A stretch of 53,181 nt of DNA from Bacillus sp. FJAT-25509 (lineage in GTDB: Bacteria; Bacillota; Bacilli; Bacillales; Bacillaceae_G). The notes under the pieces were generated by a model. It saw only the letters and a program-made list of their open reading frames with translations, was not told the DNA's origin and did not search any database. Positions 15,143 to 24,146 of this stretch are shown piece by piece. The stretch spans positions 1 to 53,181 of the forward strand of contig NZ_LJIZ01000022.1 of assembly GCF_001420605.1 (NCBI RefSeq), in the 5' to 3' direction. Position numbers and translations under genes: made by a program. Each line of letters begins with the position of its first letter. Position 1 is the stretch's first letter.

Positions 15143-16087
15143 TTATCTCTCCTTATTTCTACATTCAATTTGTAAATGCTTTAAAAATAAATGAAGCTTT
15201 TTATTTAAATGACTCGCCTCATTTATCTCTACAGGTATTAATTGAATTGTAGTTCCTCGTTGCATTTGTACAAGTTTCCAAAGGTCAGAATAAATTACTG
15301 TACCAATTGATGCATATCCCCCTGTAGTTTGAGAGTCTGCTAGTAAGATAATTGGTTGACCAGTTGGTAGTACTTGAATCGTTCCAAAAGTAGTGCCTTC
15401 TGATAGAATATTTGAATCAAACGGTTCTAAATTAGCATTTTTTGAACTCAAATACATCCCCATTCTATTAAACGTACCAATTGTAAGTGGTTCAGATAAT
15501 ATTTGTGATTTTATATGGTTTGGTATTTTCTCAAAATGACTACTTTTTATAAAATGAACCAAATTATGCGTTGGATAAACTGGAATATACTCATGTTTTA
15601 GTCCATTTTTCACCAGTTTATAAGATGGGCTTGAACCATAAATTATTGTACCTTTTTTAACAATTAATCCAAGAGAAGCAGACTCATACGATGACTGACT
15701 TTCGAAATGACATTCACTAGTAATTCCGTCTGGTACTGATATATATGAATAAACACCAGTATTTCCCCCGTTAAAAGTTAAAATCTCTCCCTTTGCTATG
15801 TCAATTATTTTATTCATCTCAACTAATTTACCGTTAATTGCAGGTTTCAAATTTCCACCTGTAATGATGATTGAGAATTGATTTAATGCTTTTAGGACAG
15901 TACCACCAATCGCAATTTCGATACTAGCGGCGTTTAATTTATTTCCTATTATTAGATTTCCAATTTGATAAGCTAATTTGTCCATAGCACCAGAAACAGG
16001 TATACCTAAATGTCTAAATCCATTCCTACCATTATCTTGAATGGAAATAGAAACACCTTTTTGTAATACTTCAAAAAACTCTTTCAA
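15143..16087 (-). CDS. pxpC: 5-oxoprolinase subunit PxpC (KipA-like carboxyltransferase family)
   Basis: A 314-aa protein of the biotin-dependent carboxyltransferase (AHS2) family. Family motifs include the early QDNGRNGFRHLGIPVSGAMD, then NAASIEIAIGG, and late LADSQTTGGYASIGTV. With PxpA and PxpB it forms the prokaryotic ATP-dependent 5-oxoprolinase that turns pyroglutamate into glutamate. The gene lies four bases after pxpA, and pcp is in the same run, which supports this role over the KipA sporulation-kinase role of some homologues. Confidence 0.9.
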   Translation of the reverse strand: MKEFFEVLQKGVSISIQDNGRNGFRHLGIPVSGAMDKLAYQIGNLIIGNKLNAASIEIAIGGTVLKALNQFSIIITGGNLKPAINGKLVEMNKIIDIAKGEILTFNGGNTGVYSYISVPDGITSECHFESQSSYESASLGLIVKKGTIIYGSSPSYKLVKNGLKHEYIPVYPTHNLVHFIKSSHFEKIPNHIKSQILSEPLTIGTFNRMGMYLSSKNANLEPFDSNILSEGTTFGTIQVLPTGQPIILLADSQTTGGYASIGTVIYSDLWKLVQMQRGTTIQLIPVEINEASHLNKKLHLFLKHLQIECRNKER

Positions 16088-16091
16088 AGTA

Positions 16092-16850
16092 TTACGCTCC
16101 TATAGACTTAACAAGTATATTATTTTCACTAAATACGTTACGTAATTCCATCGCTAATTTAATTGAAATGTCTGAATCACTATGTATACAAATGGTATCA
16201 GCTTGAATTGGAATATCTTTACCAGAAATTGTAGATACGGTTTTGGTTGTTACAATTTGAAGTGCCTGATTAATGGCATCTTTCGTATTGTGATGAACCG
16301 AGTTTAATTGATTACGAGGTACTAATAAACCATCTTCACCATATGCTCGATCTGCAAATACTTCCGAAGAAAAAGGAATATTCATTTCGATCGCTGCTTC
16401 TATTAATTTGCTATTTGCAAGTCCATATAAGGTTAGTGAAGAATCGAAGTCTTTCATTGCTTTTGTAATCGCTAAAGCGAGTTTCAAATTTGTAGCTGCC
16501 ATATTATAAAGTGCACCATGAGGTTTTAAATGACGAAGTTCAACTCGGTTTACTTTGCATATCGAATAAAGTGCTCCAATCTGATAGAGAACTAATTTAT
16601 ATATTTCTTCATCACTGAAATTCATTTCTCTTCTACCAAAACCAAGTAAATCAGGAAAACTTGGATGTGCTCCAATTGATAAATTATACTGTTTTGCTAA
16701 TTTTACTGTTTCATAAATGACAAACGGATCTCCTGCATGATATCCGCAAGCGATATTGGCTGAAGTAATATGTGGCATAATCTGTTCATCATTTATTTTG
16801 TAATTCCCAAAACTTTCACCTAAATCACAATTTAAATCAATTTGAATCAA
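16092..16850 (-). CDS. pxpA: 5-oxoprolinase subunit PxpA (LamB/YcsF family)
   Basis: A 252-aa LamB/YcsF protein with the family opening IDLNCDLGESFGNY, then SANIACGYHAGDP, IGAHPSFPDLLGFGRR and RHLKPHGALYN. This subunit supplies the metal-site-like deacetylase fold of 5-oxoprolinase and acts with PxpB and PxpC in the cytoplasm. Its length is normal. The start overlaps the end of pxpB by 14 bases and pxpC follows after four bases, so the three subunits are very probably translated from one message. Confidence 0.93.
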   Translation of the reverse strand: MIQIDLNCDLGESFGNYKINDEQIMPHITSANIACGYHAGDPFVIYETVKLAKQYNLSIGAHPSFPDLLGFGRREMNFSDEEIYKLVLYQIGALYSICKVNRVELRHLKPHGALYNMAATNLKLALAITKAMKDFDSSLTLYGLANSKLIEAAIEMNIPFSSEVFADRAYGEDGLLVPRNQLNSVHHNTKDAINQALQIVTTKTVSTISGKDIPIQADTICIHSDSDISIKLAMELRNVFSENNILVKSIGA

Positions 16851-17580
16851 TAAAACGCACTTCCTTTTTAATTGAATAGTTGTCCTCTTTCACTAACTGT
16901 TCAATCTGATTAAATTCTTCGATATTAATCTCCAAAAATTTGACTAGATCTCCAGGTTTAAAGTTTTCTGTGCCATTATTTTTCGTTGAAAATATGGAAA
17001 TTGGAGTACGTCCAATAATATTCCACCCACCAGGAGATTCAAAAGGATAAATCCCTGTTTGATTTCCCGCAATTCCAACTGAACCTTTTAAGACTGTTTT
17101 TGGCTTTGTTAGTCTCGGAGTTGATAGTTTAGGGGTTAACCCGCCCAGATATGGAAATCCAGGTATAAAACCAATCATATAAATAGGATATGTTTTTTCT
17201 AAATAAAGACGAATTACGTCATCAGTTTTTAGTTTATTATGTTCTGCTACTTTTTGAAGTTCTGTCCCGAAAGTGGAACTAAAACAAATAGGAATTTCAT
17301 AAATTGCATGCACTCGCTTTATTTTTGAACCATTATAATGATTAAAATGACACTTTATTTCTTGGATTATTTCTGCATATGAAAAGTTAAAAGAATCATA
17401 AAAAATCGTAATGGAATGATAAGACGGTACGACTGCTGTTATTTTAGTCATTAATTTAATTTTTAGATAGTCTGAGAAAGCATGTACTAGATTATTTGTT
17501 TCCATTGAGATCGAATCACCTAAATAACATACTAAGCCTGAGCAACCTAATGGAAAAATATCCAATTTGGTGCTAGTCAT
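16837..17580 (-). CDS. pxpB: 5-oxoprolinase subunit PxpB (KipI-like)
   Basis: A 247-aa AHS1/KipI-family protein. It has the conserved IGFIPGFPYLGGL around residues 136-148 and the late YPFESPGGWNIIGRTP. Family members either inhibit the sporulation kinase KinA (KipI) or form the 5-oxoprolinase with PxpA and PxpC. Linkage to pcp and to both other subunits favours the enzyme role. It overlaps pcp by eight bases and pxpA by 14. Confidence 0.9.
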   Translation of the reverse strand: MTSTKLDIFPLGCSGLVCYLGDSISMETNNLVHAFSDYLKIKLMTKITAVVPSYHSITIFYDSFNFSYAEIIQEIKCHFNHYNGSKIKRVHAIYEIPICFSSTFGTELQKVAEHNKLKTDDVIRLYLEKTYPIYMIGFIPGFPYLGGLTPKLSTPRLTKPKTVLKGSVGIAGNQTGIYPFESPGGWNIIGRTPISIFSTKNNGTENFKPGDLVKFLEINIEEFNQIEQLVKEDNYSIKKEVRFIDSN

Positions 17581-18184
17581 TTAGACTAATCACTTCAATT
17601 ACAAGTTTTATAGCATTCATCAAATCTGATTGCGACCAACTTGGCAACTTCCGATCTATTACGGCCATTTCATGTGAAGCTGGAATATGAATAAAGCCAC
17701 TTGGAATTTGCTTGTTTATTTTTTTTAATTCATTAAGCATTTGATACATAACGTTATTACACAAATAAGTACCTGCAGAATCGGATATTTCAGCTGGAAA
17801 TTTATGATTGTTTAATTCATTAACAACTTTCTGAATTGGCAGTGTTGAAAATAGTCCATCAGGGCCTTCAGCATCAATTTTAGCTCCATCAAATTTATTC
17901 CCTTTATTATCCGCAGCTCCATCATTGCAATTTATGGCAATCCGTTCTGGCGTTATTTTATATCTTCCACCAGCTAATCCTAGTGAAATCACTGCGGAAG
18001 GATTATAAGTATGGAATAAATTTAGTAATTCATTACCCGCTGTATTAAAATCAACAGGTAAAACTTTGCCGATAATTTGATAAGAACCGACGACCTGATC
18101 GTTTAATTCTTTTACTATTTCTTCTGTAGGATTAATTGAAAAGTTCAAAAAAGGTTCAAAACCTGTTAACAATAATGTATTCAA
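17573..18184 (-). CDS. pcp: Pyroglutamyl-peptidase I (Pcp)
   Basis: A 203-aa cysteine peptidase (family C15) that removes N-terminal pyroglutamate from peptides. The catalytic triad is visible: E80 in ITPERIA, C142 in GTYLCNNVMY, H166 in GFIHIPAS. The opening LLLTGFEPF is diagnostic. The start is TTG at 18184 with AAAGGA about ten bases upstream. First gene of the operon: the 5-oxoproline it frees is the substrate of PxpABC encoded directly downstream, which makes a complete salvage path from blocked peptides to glutamate. Confidence 0.95.
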   Translation of the reverse strand: MNTLLLTGFEPFLNFSINPTEEIVKELNDQVVGSYQIIGKVLPVDFNTAGNELLNLFHTYNPSAVISLGLAGGRYKITPERIAINCNDGAADNKGNKFDGAKIDAEGPDGLFSTLPIQKVVNELNNHKFPAEISDSAGTYLCNNVMYQMLNELKKINKQIPSGFIHIPASHEMAVIDRKLPSWSQSDLMNAIKLVIEVISLND

Positions 18185-18209
18185 GTGCTCTCAGTCCTTT
18201 AGTAAAATT

Positions 18210-18238
18210 TATATAGTAGAATACTTCTACAAAATCAA
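18210..18238 (-). promoter_or_regulatory. Promoter of the pcp-pxp operon with an operator-like palindrome in the spacer
   Basis: On minus, TTGATT (18238-18233), a 17-base spacer and TATATA (18215-18210) precede pcp by about 26 bases. The inverted repeat GTAGAA-tac-TTCTAC (18216-18230) occupies almost the whole spacer and abuts the -10 box. A repressor bound there would block RNA polymerase. The regulator is unknown. Confidence 0.6.
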
Positions 18239-18583
18239 GTTGATATCCTTTTAATATAAAAAGTTTAGGTCCTATGTATGACTTGTTCTCTTTCAAAAAT
18301 GGAACTACTTTCTTAATTTAATATAGACTGTATTTAGGGTTGGTTTTTCTACTAAAATATGTTTTTTGGCAACTCTTTGACTCTTAATAACTTAATATTT
18401 TCGTTTTTTCTAATATATTACGGTATGTGAAATTTTGTTATATTTTTTGTTATATTTCTCACTTGGCGTTTTTTGTCACTAATATTAATGGAATTCTCTA
18501 ATTAAATAACAATAATAAACAAAGAAAACGGGTAACTTATTCGCTATCTAATACCGATAGTCGAAGAATGATAGAATTTAGAG
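18239..18583. other. Intergenic region upstream of pcp
   Basis: AT-rich. It contains two near-copies of TTTTGTTATATTT around 18433-18458 and no ORF with a ribosome binding site. I see no riboswitch or RNA gene. Confidence 0.3.
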
Positions 18584-18618
18584 CAAAAAAATCCTCAACC
18601 AAAAGAATTGTTGAGGAT
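18584..18618 (-). terminator. Terminator of the metallophosphoesterase gene
   Basis: ATCCTCAAC (18591-18599) pairs perfectly with GTTGAGGAT (18610-18618), and on minus it is followed by seven T. A second hairpin (GATTGAA with TTCAATC, about 18660-18692) lies between it and the stop codon. Confidence 0.8.
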
Positions 18619-18709
18619 CTTGAAAACGTGTTACATTAAAATTTTTGAGAATGGGAGTGATTGAATTGTTATAACTTAACATTTCAATCATTCTTTCTTT
18701 TTAAACAAA

Positions 18710-21700
18710 TTATTGTTGCGATAACAAATATTGAGCATCTCGAAGTAAATACTCTGTGGCCTTATTTGTTATGTGTTTACCGCTTTGTGCCTTAACTTCA
18801 TTCATAAAGCTTTTCAAATTATTTTGTGCTAATTTTACTTGAAGGCTATTTGCTATTCCAGCATTATCAATCCATTCAGTATTAGCAAAGCGTCTTACTA
18901 ATCCTTTTAAAGAATCGTTACTTGCAATTGTTGTAAACTGGATTGTTTTGGTCTCAAGATTCCCCGCTTTATCAACCGCGTTTATGACTAGGAGATGATT
19001 ACCAAGTGGTAACGTATAAAATGGAATTGATGCTCCAGTTTTGTATGGATAATCCTCAAGTGTTACCATCGTTTTATTGTTATCAACACCTGAAAAGTTG
19101 TCTGTTAGTGTAAACTCAGGAGTTATTTCGCCATCATTTTCATAAACACTTCCATTCAATGGGACAGATTCTGCAATTGTTGGTCCTGTCTTATCAATTC
19201 TAATAGAAAGTTGCTTTGAAACCTCCTCATTACCTACATTATCGATAGCACGATACTCAATTGTATGTATACCTTCAGTTGTCAAAGTTAATTCGCTTTG
19301 GTTTACCCATTCGCCATCGTCTATTCTAGTCTCGATACGATCGACACCAGTACCAGTTGAATTGTCCACAGCATTGAACTTCACATTCACATTCCTTGTA
19401 TTCCACACCTCATCACCGATAACCCCATCTGTTATTGCCGTAGTCAAAGGAGGCTCAACATCAATGCTTCGTCCATATACTTCAAATTCATAAATATTTG
19501 CAGTTCCTGTTTCAGCATAATTTTGAGGCGTCGTAATATAAAGCCTTACATACCTTACATTGGTTTTGTTAAAATACCTGTCTGTGCTATTCGATACGTT
19601 TCCTGCAACCGAGTCCAAATCCCTCCAAGTCGTCCCATCGAGACTGCCCTGAAGCTTATAATTTTTTGTATTAAGAGATAAACTCTCTCCACCTTCTCCA
19701 GAGTGCTTCACAATCCATCTGCTAATATCATAGTTTTGTCCAAGATCAACCATCAACCATTTCTCCCCAGTCGTATCTGAGGACCACTTTCTACTAATCT
19801 CAGTAGAACCATCTACTGCCTTTGAAGGTTCATATCCTACTAAACTTCCATTAGCTGTAGCTGTTTTGTTCAAAGTCAAATTGATCGGAGCTGGATCAAA
19901 TGCTAAGGTTGTAACTTTAAGAGCACTACTTTCCTCTGATACATTACCTGCTGCATCCTGTGCTTTAACCCTAAACTGGTATGTGGTCTTAGGTTTTAAT
20001 CCCGTTACTTTAAAGTTAGTTCGTCCTGTTGTCGAGCCAATTAATGTATCACCGTTATATATTTCATAGCCTGTAACGCCTACATTACCTTTAAAATTAT
20101 CTGATGATCCATCCCATGATAGCATTGCCATCTTGTCTGTTACTAAATTTGTGTTAACATTGACCGGTACAGTAGGTGCTTGTTTATCTGCAAGAAGTGC
20201 ATCCGGTGTATAATTATTTATAGTCCAAGTTGCGATCGTACTCTTTGTAGCGAAGTCTCTTCCGTTTATTACAATCCGATCGGCATAAATATCAAAAATC
20301 AACCCTTGAGCACCTGGCTCTTTAGTATAAGAAGGAAAATACTTTATTGCACCATCTCTTATCATTGAAAAATACTGTTTGTTAAATAAAGTCCCTGGCA
20401 ATCTTATATCATCATGCACATGTCCTGTTACTAATACGCTTTGAGGATATTCACCTACAATATCCTTAAATTTTTGATCCTGTACCTCATCGCTTTGATA
20501 GCCGTCCTCAGACTTTGTCATTGACACTGTATTCCCTAATGGTTGGTGAATGAATAAAAAGATTGGTTTTGGTTTATTTGCACCCTCGGCCAATTTTACT
20601 TTCAACCAGTTAAGTTGAAGATCCGAAAGATAAGCACTGTCCTTATCATCCGTCTCAGTTGCTAAATAGATAAAATGATATCCACTAATCCATTTATCAA
20701 AGTACACCGCTGGCATGCCTGTATGGGATAGAAATCTATCTTTTGCAGTATCAAATCCAGTCATCCATCTTACATCGTGGTTCCCAAATACATAGTTGCG
20801 GTCTAATTGGGGATATTTATTCATAGTTGTCATAAAAGTGTCATATTGTGTATCTGTTCCATAATCAGTAAGATCCCCACCAACACTAACTGATTTCACA
20901 TTATTACTTACCGCATCTTGCATCGCCTCATTTAGGATAATATCATTGGTATCTCCTTTTGCATTAGCATGTGTATCAGATATTGCCATAAAACTGAATT
21001 TATAGCTAGTATCCTTCTCTGGTGTATTTGAAGCAAGTACTGTTACGTTGATTTGTTTTGATAAGGCTACATTATTCGGATTTGTAACCTCTACAGGAGG
21101 AATAGCTGTTCCCGTTACTGTAAAAATCTGTTCATTTCTATTGGATGGATCATAACCTGAAGAGTCAATATTCCATTTCACAGGAGCATTAACATTTCCA
21201 CCATCCGTAACTAGAACTAAATTACTAGGTAAGCCTAAGGCAACATTAGTTGGTGCTGTACCGTTTTCCACACCTGTAATCGATTTAGGTGCTATAATGC
21301 TTTCTAGAATTTTGGGCTTTATTTCTACTATGAAAGTAACTTTCTTACCAAGTACTGTTACAGTTAAAGGCTGGCTTTGTGTTGGCGAAGAACTGTTAAA
21401 ACCACTTAGATCAGATGCTCTAATTTCTTCTACACGTGTAGTACCATCAATATATGTACCAGTGACTACTATGCCTGTGAGATCAAGGCTTTCACCAATT
21501 CGGTATGTAGTTTTCGTTGGTAGTTTCGTAAGAGAGATGCTGTTCAACGTTTTCGAAAACTGAAACCAGTTAATGTTGGCTACATATGTTTTTCCAGGAT
21601 TAACTTTTAATACAAGGTATACTTTATGAACTCCAGTAACCTGAGTAATTTCAGTTGACATTGTTTTATAAACATTCCAGTTGTCTGTTGCAGTAGCAGT

Positions 21701-22081
21701 AGTTGAAAGTGTACCTACTTTGTTTCCATTTGTACTATTAGGACCATCAATCCATATTTCAATATCCCCACCGGCATTCGAACCCTTAACTGAGACTCTT
21801 GCACTGAAATTTGTAGCACCATTGATCCCGCTGCCAAAATCAATATTGGTGTATTCTAAATACTGGTTATCATTAGTTCCTCCAATGCTTTGTCCACCAT
21901 CTGGACAAGATTCAACTTTAAGATATGAACCTGACTTGGAACTAAAATTTTCTGCTTCAATCTGACTATACCCATCAGTAGCTGCATTCACCGGAATATA
22001 GCCAACAAAATTTCCGAGTATGTATGAAACGATCAATATTAAAGAAAGTAATGATTTGTTAAACCTCGTTAAATTAACCAT
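18710..22081 (-). CDS. Large secreted multidomain metallophosphoesterase
   Basis: A 1123-aa exported protein. Signal peptide to about residue 33; CBM6-like carbohydrate-binding domain about 38-177; two bacterial Ig-like domains about 178-257 and 260-350; calcineurin-type metallophosphoesterase about 360-610 with D369-x-H371, GGD 401-403, GNHD 433-436, H512 and GHVH 553-556; fibronectin III about 635-725; F5/8 type C (discoidin) about 735-875; OmpL47-like and Ig-like beta domains about 885-1050; and a C-terminal FIMAH-type helical domain from about 1055. The metal ligands are complete, so it should be active as a phosphoesterase on an extracellular or wall-bound substrate. No sortase signal or SLH domain is present. 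AAGGGA precedes the ATG. It is a single gene. Confidence 0.88.
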   Translation of the reverse strand: MVNLTRFNKSLLSLILIVSYILGNFVGYIPVNAATDGYSQIEAENFSSKSGSYLKVESCPDGGQSIGGTNDNQYLEYTNIDFGSGINGATNFSARVSVKGSNAGGDIEIWIDGPNSTNGNKVGTLSTTATATDNWNVYKTMSTEITQVTGVHKVYLVLKVNPGKTYVANINWFQFSKTLNSISLTKLPTKTTYRIGESLDLTGIVVTGTYIDGTTRVEEIRASDLSGFNSSSPTQSQPLTVTVLGKKVTFIVEIKPKILESIIAPKSITGVENGTAPTNVALGLPSNLVLVTDGGNVNAPVKWNIDSSGYDPSNRNEQIFTVTGTAIPPVEVTNPNNVALSKQINVTVLASNTPEKDTSYKFSFMAISDTHANAKGDTNDIILNEAMQDAVSNNVKSVSVGGDLTDYGTDTQYDTFMTTMNKYPQLDRNYVFGNHDVRWMTGFDTAKDRFLSHTGMPAVYFDKWISGYHFIYLATETDDKDSAYLSDLQLNWLKVKLAEGANKPKPIFLFIHQPLGNTVSMTKSEDGYQSDEVQDQKFKDIVGEYPQSVLVTGHVHDDIRLPGTLFNKQYFSMIRDGAIKYFPSYTKEPGAQGLIFDIYADRIVINGRDFATKSTIATWTINNYTPDALLADKQAPTVPVNVNTNLVTDKMAMLSWDGSSDNFKGNVGVTGYEIYNGDTLIGSTTGRTNFKVTGLKPKTTYQFRVKAQDAAGNVSEESSALKVTTLAFDPAPINLTLNKTATANGSLVGYEPSKAVDGSTEISRKWSSDTTGEKWLMVDLGQNYDISRWIVKHSGEGGESLSLNTKNYKLQGSLDGTTWRDLDSVAGNVSNSTDRYFNKTNVRYVRLYITTPQNYAETGTANIYEFEVYGRSIDVEPPLTTAITDGVIGDEVWNTRNVNVKFNAVDNSTGTGVDRIETRIDDGEWVNQSELTLTTEGIHTIEYRAIDNVGNEEVSKQLSIRIDKTGPTIAESVPLNGSVYENDGEITPEFTLTDNFSGVDNNKTMVTLEDYPYKTGASIPFYTLPLGNHLLVINAVDKAGNLETKTIQFTTIASNDSLKGLVRRFANTEWIDNAGIANSLQVKLAQNNLKSFMNEVKAQSGKHITNKATEYLLRDAQYLLSQQ

Positions 22082-22476
22082 AAAAAAAATCCCTTTCTCA
22101 AGCAGAATACTAAGTAAATTTAATGTAATAAATCAGACTACAACAATTAATACACTGTGAAGATTAATTAAATATCAGTTAAATATCGTTCCTCCTTTTT
22201 CAAAATGATCCCTAACTTTCCTTACGACTTCTTCACCTAGTGAATTCAACTACCCTTTAAAATCTTAATTTCACTTTTTTCAGTGAGAAGGTGCAGAGTA
22301 TTACACGGACAATTATATTTTCACTATGTAAATTAAACATTAATTTTATATTAAACAATTATTCTTGAAATCATTGTGTTAAGTAATCCGTAATGATATT
22401 TGGAACACACACTTAGATAATATTTAAATTTACAATTTTTCCTTTTAAGTGATTTCCTGCAGGAGGTAATATAAAT
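22082..22476. other. Upstream region of the metallophosphoesterase gene
   Basis: Very AT-rich DNA with no convincing ORF. It should hold the minus-strand promoter, which I could not place. CCTGCAGG just before 22462 is a perfect 8-base palindrome next to the ribosome binding site of the small ORF that follows. Confidence 0.3.
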
Positions 22477-22599
22477 ATGAAGTACAAAACTAACTTAACA
22501 TCAAGTATCTATTCCTCCCATTTCCATATCCTTAAGCCAGAATGGTTATTCAATTTTCGAATAAACACAAAAAAAGTTCAAAAACATTTACGTAATTGA
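22477..22599 (+). CDS. 40-aa ORF with an ideal ribosome binding site, unknown
   Basis: ATG at 22477 is preceded by AGGAGGTAATATAAAT, a complete Shine-Dalgarno at about ten bases. The 40-residue product is basic and polar (starts MKYKTNLTSS, ends VQKHLRN), with no membrane helix and no family I recognise. Its last codons lie inside a hairpin that is a terminator for the minus strand. It could be a leader peptide, a remnant or chance; the ribosome site is the only firm support. Confidence 0.35.
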   Translation: MKYKTNLTSSIYSSHFHILKPEWLFNFRINTKKVQKHLRN

Positions 22600-22603
22600 A
22601 CTT
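22567..22603 (-). terminator. Minus-strand terminator with no obvious gene
   Basis: On minus, AAGTTCAA pairs with TTGAACTT around a 13-base loop and is followed by TTTTTTT. The DNA upstream on that strand (22602-22709) has an open frame without a start codon, so a decayed gene or an unannotated RNA may end here. Confidence 0.6.
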
Positions 22604-23040
22604 ATATAGATGAATTTTCAGTCGTGTCTGCTAGCTTTTTTTCAGGTTTATTATATATTACGGATCCTTCAAGATTTAAAGAACTGTTAACTAAATTACT
22701 TAAAATTAACTATTAATTATACAGTTTAATTGTTAAACATATATAAAGGAAACATACTTTTTATGTTAACCAATAAATACTATTAAGATATTCTTAATGA
22801 TGATTTTATTAATTTCTACATCATCTACAAATTGAACTACCCTCTAATTTGGAGAAACACAGCATAGTCTGTTACACAATTTCTATCTACTTTCTATAAA
22901 ATCTTATGAAAAAGATTCAATCCAGGTGTAATCCCATTTTGAATTTGCTTCAAAAAGTTTATTGATTTTTATAATTTGAGCGAACTATAAACATTATTTA
23001 TATATTTTCTTTTTCAACTAAACTGCTATTTTGCTCCATA
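22604..23040. other. Non-coding or decayed stretch
   Basis: The minus-strand frame 22709-22602 reads LEGSVIYNKPEKKLADTTEN before a stop, protein-like but with no start codon, so perhaps a gene fragment. The rest is AT-rich with no ORF that has a ribosome binding site. Confidence 0.25.
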
Positions 23041-23062
23041 AAAAAAATCGACTTTTCAGCCG
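23041..23062 (-). terminator. Terminator of the FG-GAP-like gene
   Basis: On minus, CGGCT pairs with AGTCG around GAAA, a stable tetraloop, followed by a run of seven T. Confidence 0.7.
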
Positions 23063-23089
23063 ACTGTCTTGTTAAACTAAAGCAATGGG

Positions 23090-23941
23090 TTAATTCAACA
23101 AGCTATTTTTCTTTTCTTCCAATCTGTCACTTAATTTGTTAAAGTTCTGAACTACCTCAGGCATTGATAATTTTTTTGCTAACAAACTCCCTTTTTCAAT
23201 TGATTTAGATGCTTCTTCGAATAAATTTGATTTAATTTGAGCATCTGCAAGACAATACCAGTAAAACCACGCATTCATTTTTGAAATTTTATCACGATAA
23301 AACTTTTCAATGAAAGGATAGTATTTAGAATATAATTCTTTATCATAAACTAATTTTTCACTATTCCATTTTAATACATCTACTAAATAACTATCAGCAA
23401 TATACGATCGCCAAACTGCCAAACCTTCTTTTTGATTTCCATTCAAAAGGTCGACTTCATGATAAGGAACTTCTGCGATATTTTTAAATGAGTTATCAAT
23501 CCACTGAAAAATTTCAAGGTTGCTTCCTGCTGCTGCCCCAATTGTAACACCAAATAAATATTCTTTTACACCATCACCAGTAATATCAGCTAATCCCGAA
23601 AAATCTAAATCTACTCCTTGAATTTTTGTCTCCCAAACCTTTTCCCACTCATTATTAATCTTCTTAAATACCATTACTCCATATAGGGAAGGAGAAGGTT
23701 GTACTTTTGCTTTAATTTTAAATGTTACGATTAATTCTTTCTGCCCATCCTGGTTAAAGTCATAGGCTTGAATTGATGATGCGTACAAAGGTTTTTTAGG
23801 AGTTACAAGTAAAGCGTTCGACGGAGTAAACTCTTTAACAATCTTCATTAGCTCTTTATTTGGTTGTTCGTCAGCAAGAACAAATATCGGTGATAGATTA
23901 AGTGCCACGAATAGTAAGGTAAATTGTATTATTTTCTTCAT
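23090..23941 (-). CDS. Secreted FG-GAP/VCBS-like protein, function unknown
   Basis: A 283-aa exported protein with a signal peptide to about residue 23 (VLADEQ). It contains repeated calcium-type loops, D61-x-N-x-D65-G-x-x-E and D119-x-T-x-D123-G-x-x-E, with a third weaker loop near 165, as in FG-GAP/VCBS beta-propeller repeats. The last 80 residues are helical and TPR-like. It is too short for a full seven-blade propeller. Probably an extracellular or wall-associated binding protein. AGGGGA lies eight bases before ATG. Single gene with its own terminator. Confidence 0.65.
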   Translation of the reverse strand: MKKIIQFTLLFVALNLSPIFVLADEQPNKELMKIVKEFTPSNALLVTPKKPLYASSIQAYDFNQDGQKELIVTFKIKAKVQPSPSLYGVMVFKKINNEWEKVWETKIQGVDLDFSGLADITGDGVKEYLFGVTIGAAAGSNLEIFQWIDNSFKNIAEVPYHEVDLLNGNQKEGLAVWRSYIADSYLVDVLKWNSEKLVYDKELYSKYYPFIEKFYRDKISKMNAWFYWYCLADAQIKSNLFEEASKSIEKGSLLAKKLSMPEVVQNFNKLSDRLEEKKNSLLN

Positions 23942-24146
23942 TAAATATGTCCCCTTATACTAGTATAGGTTTATAATTCCCTATTATCGATTTGTATATT
24001 TTGGACATTATTTAGAAATCCCTTTTTTACTGTTAAAAAAAGAGCTTAAATTTCTCTTTATTTAAAGAGAAACCTAAGACTCAAATTTAACCTCTTACCT
24101 TAAGAAGAACCACCAACAGTTAAGTAATATTTATAACTATTGAATA

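Noticed and set aside
16837-17580. Reading the KipI/KipA homologues as sporulation-kinase regulators
   Set aside because: Linkage with pcp and PxpA makes 5-oxoprolinase subunits the better explanation.
22602-22709. Minus-strand frame LEGSVIYNKPEKKLADTTEN
   Set aside because: Kept only as a possible remnant: it has no start codon and I cannot match it to a family.
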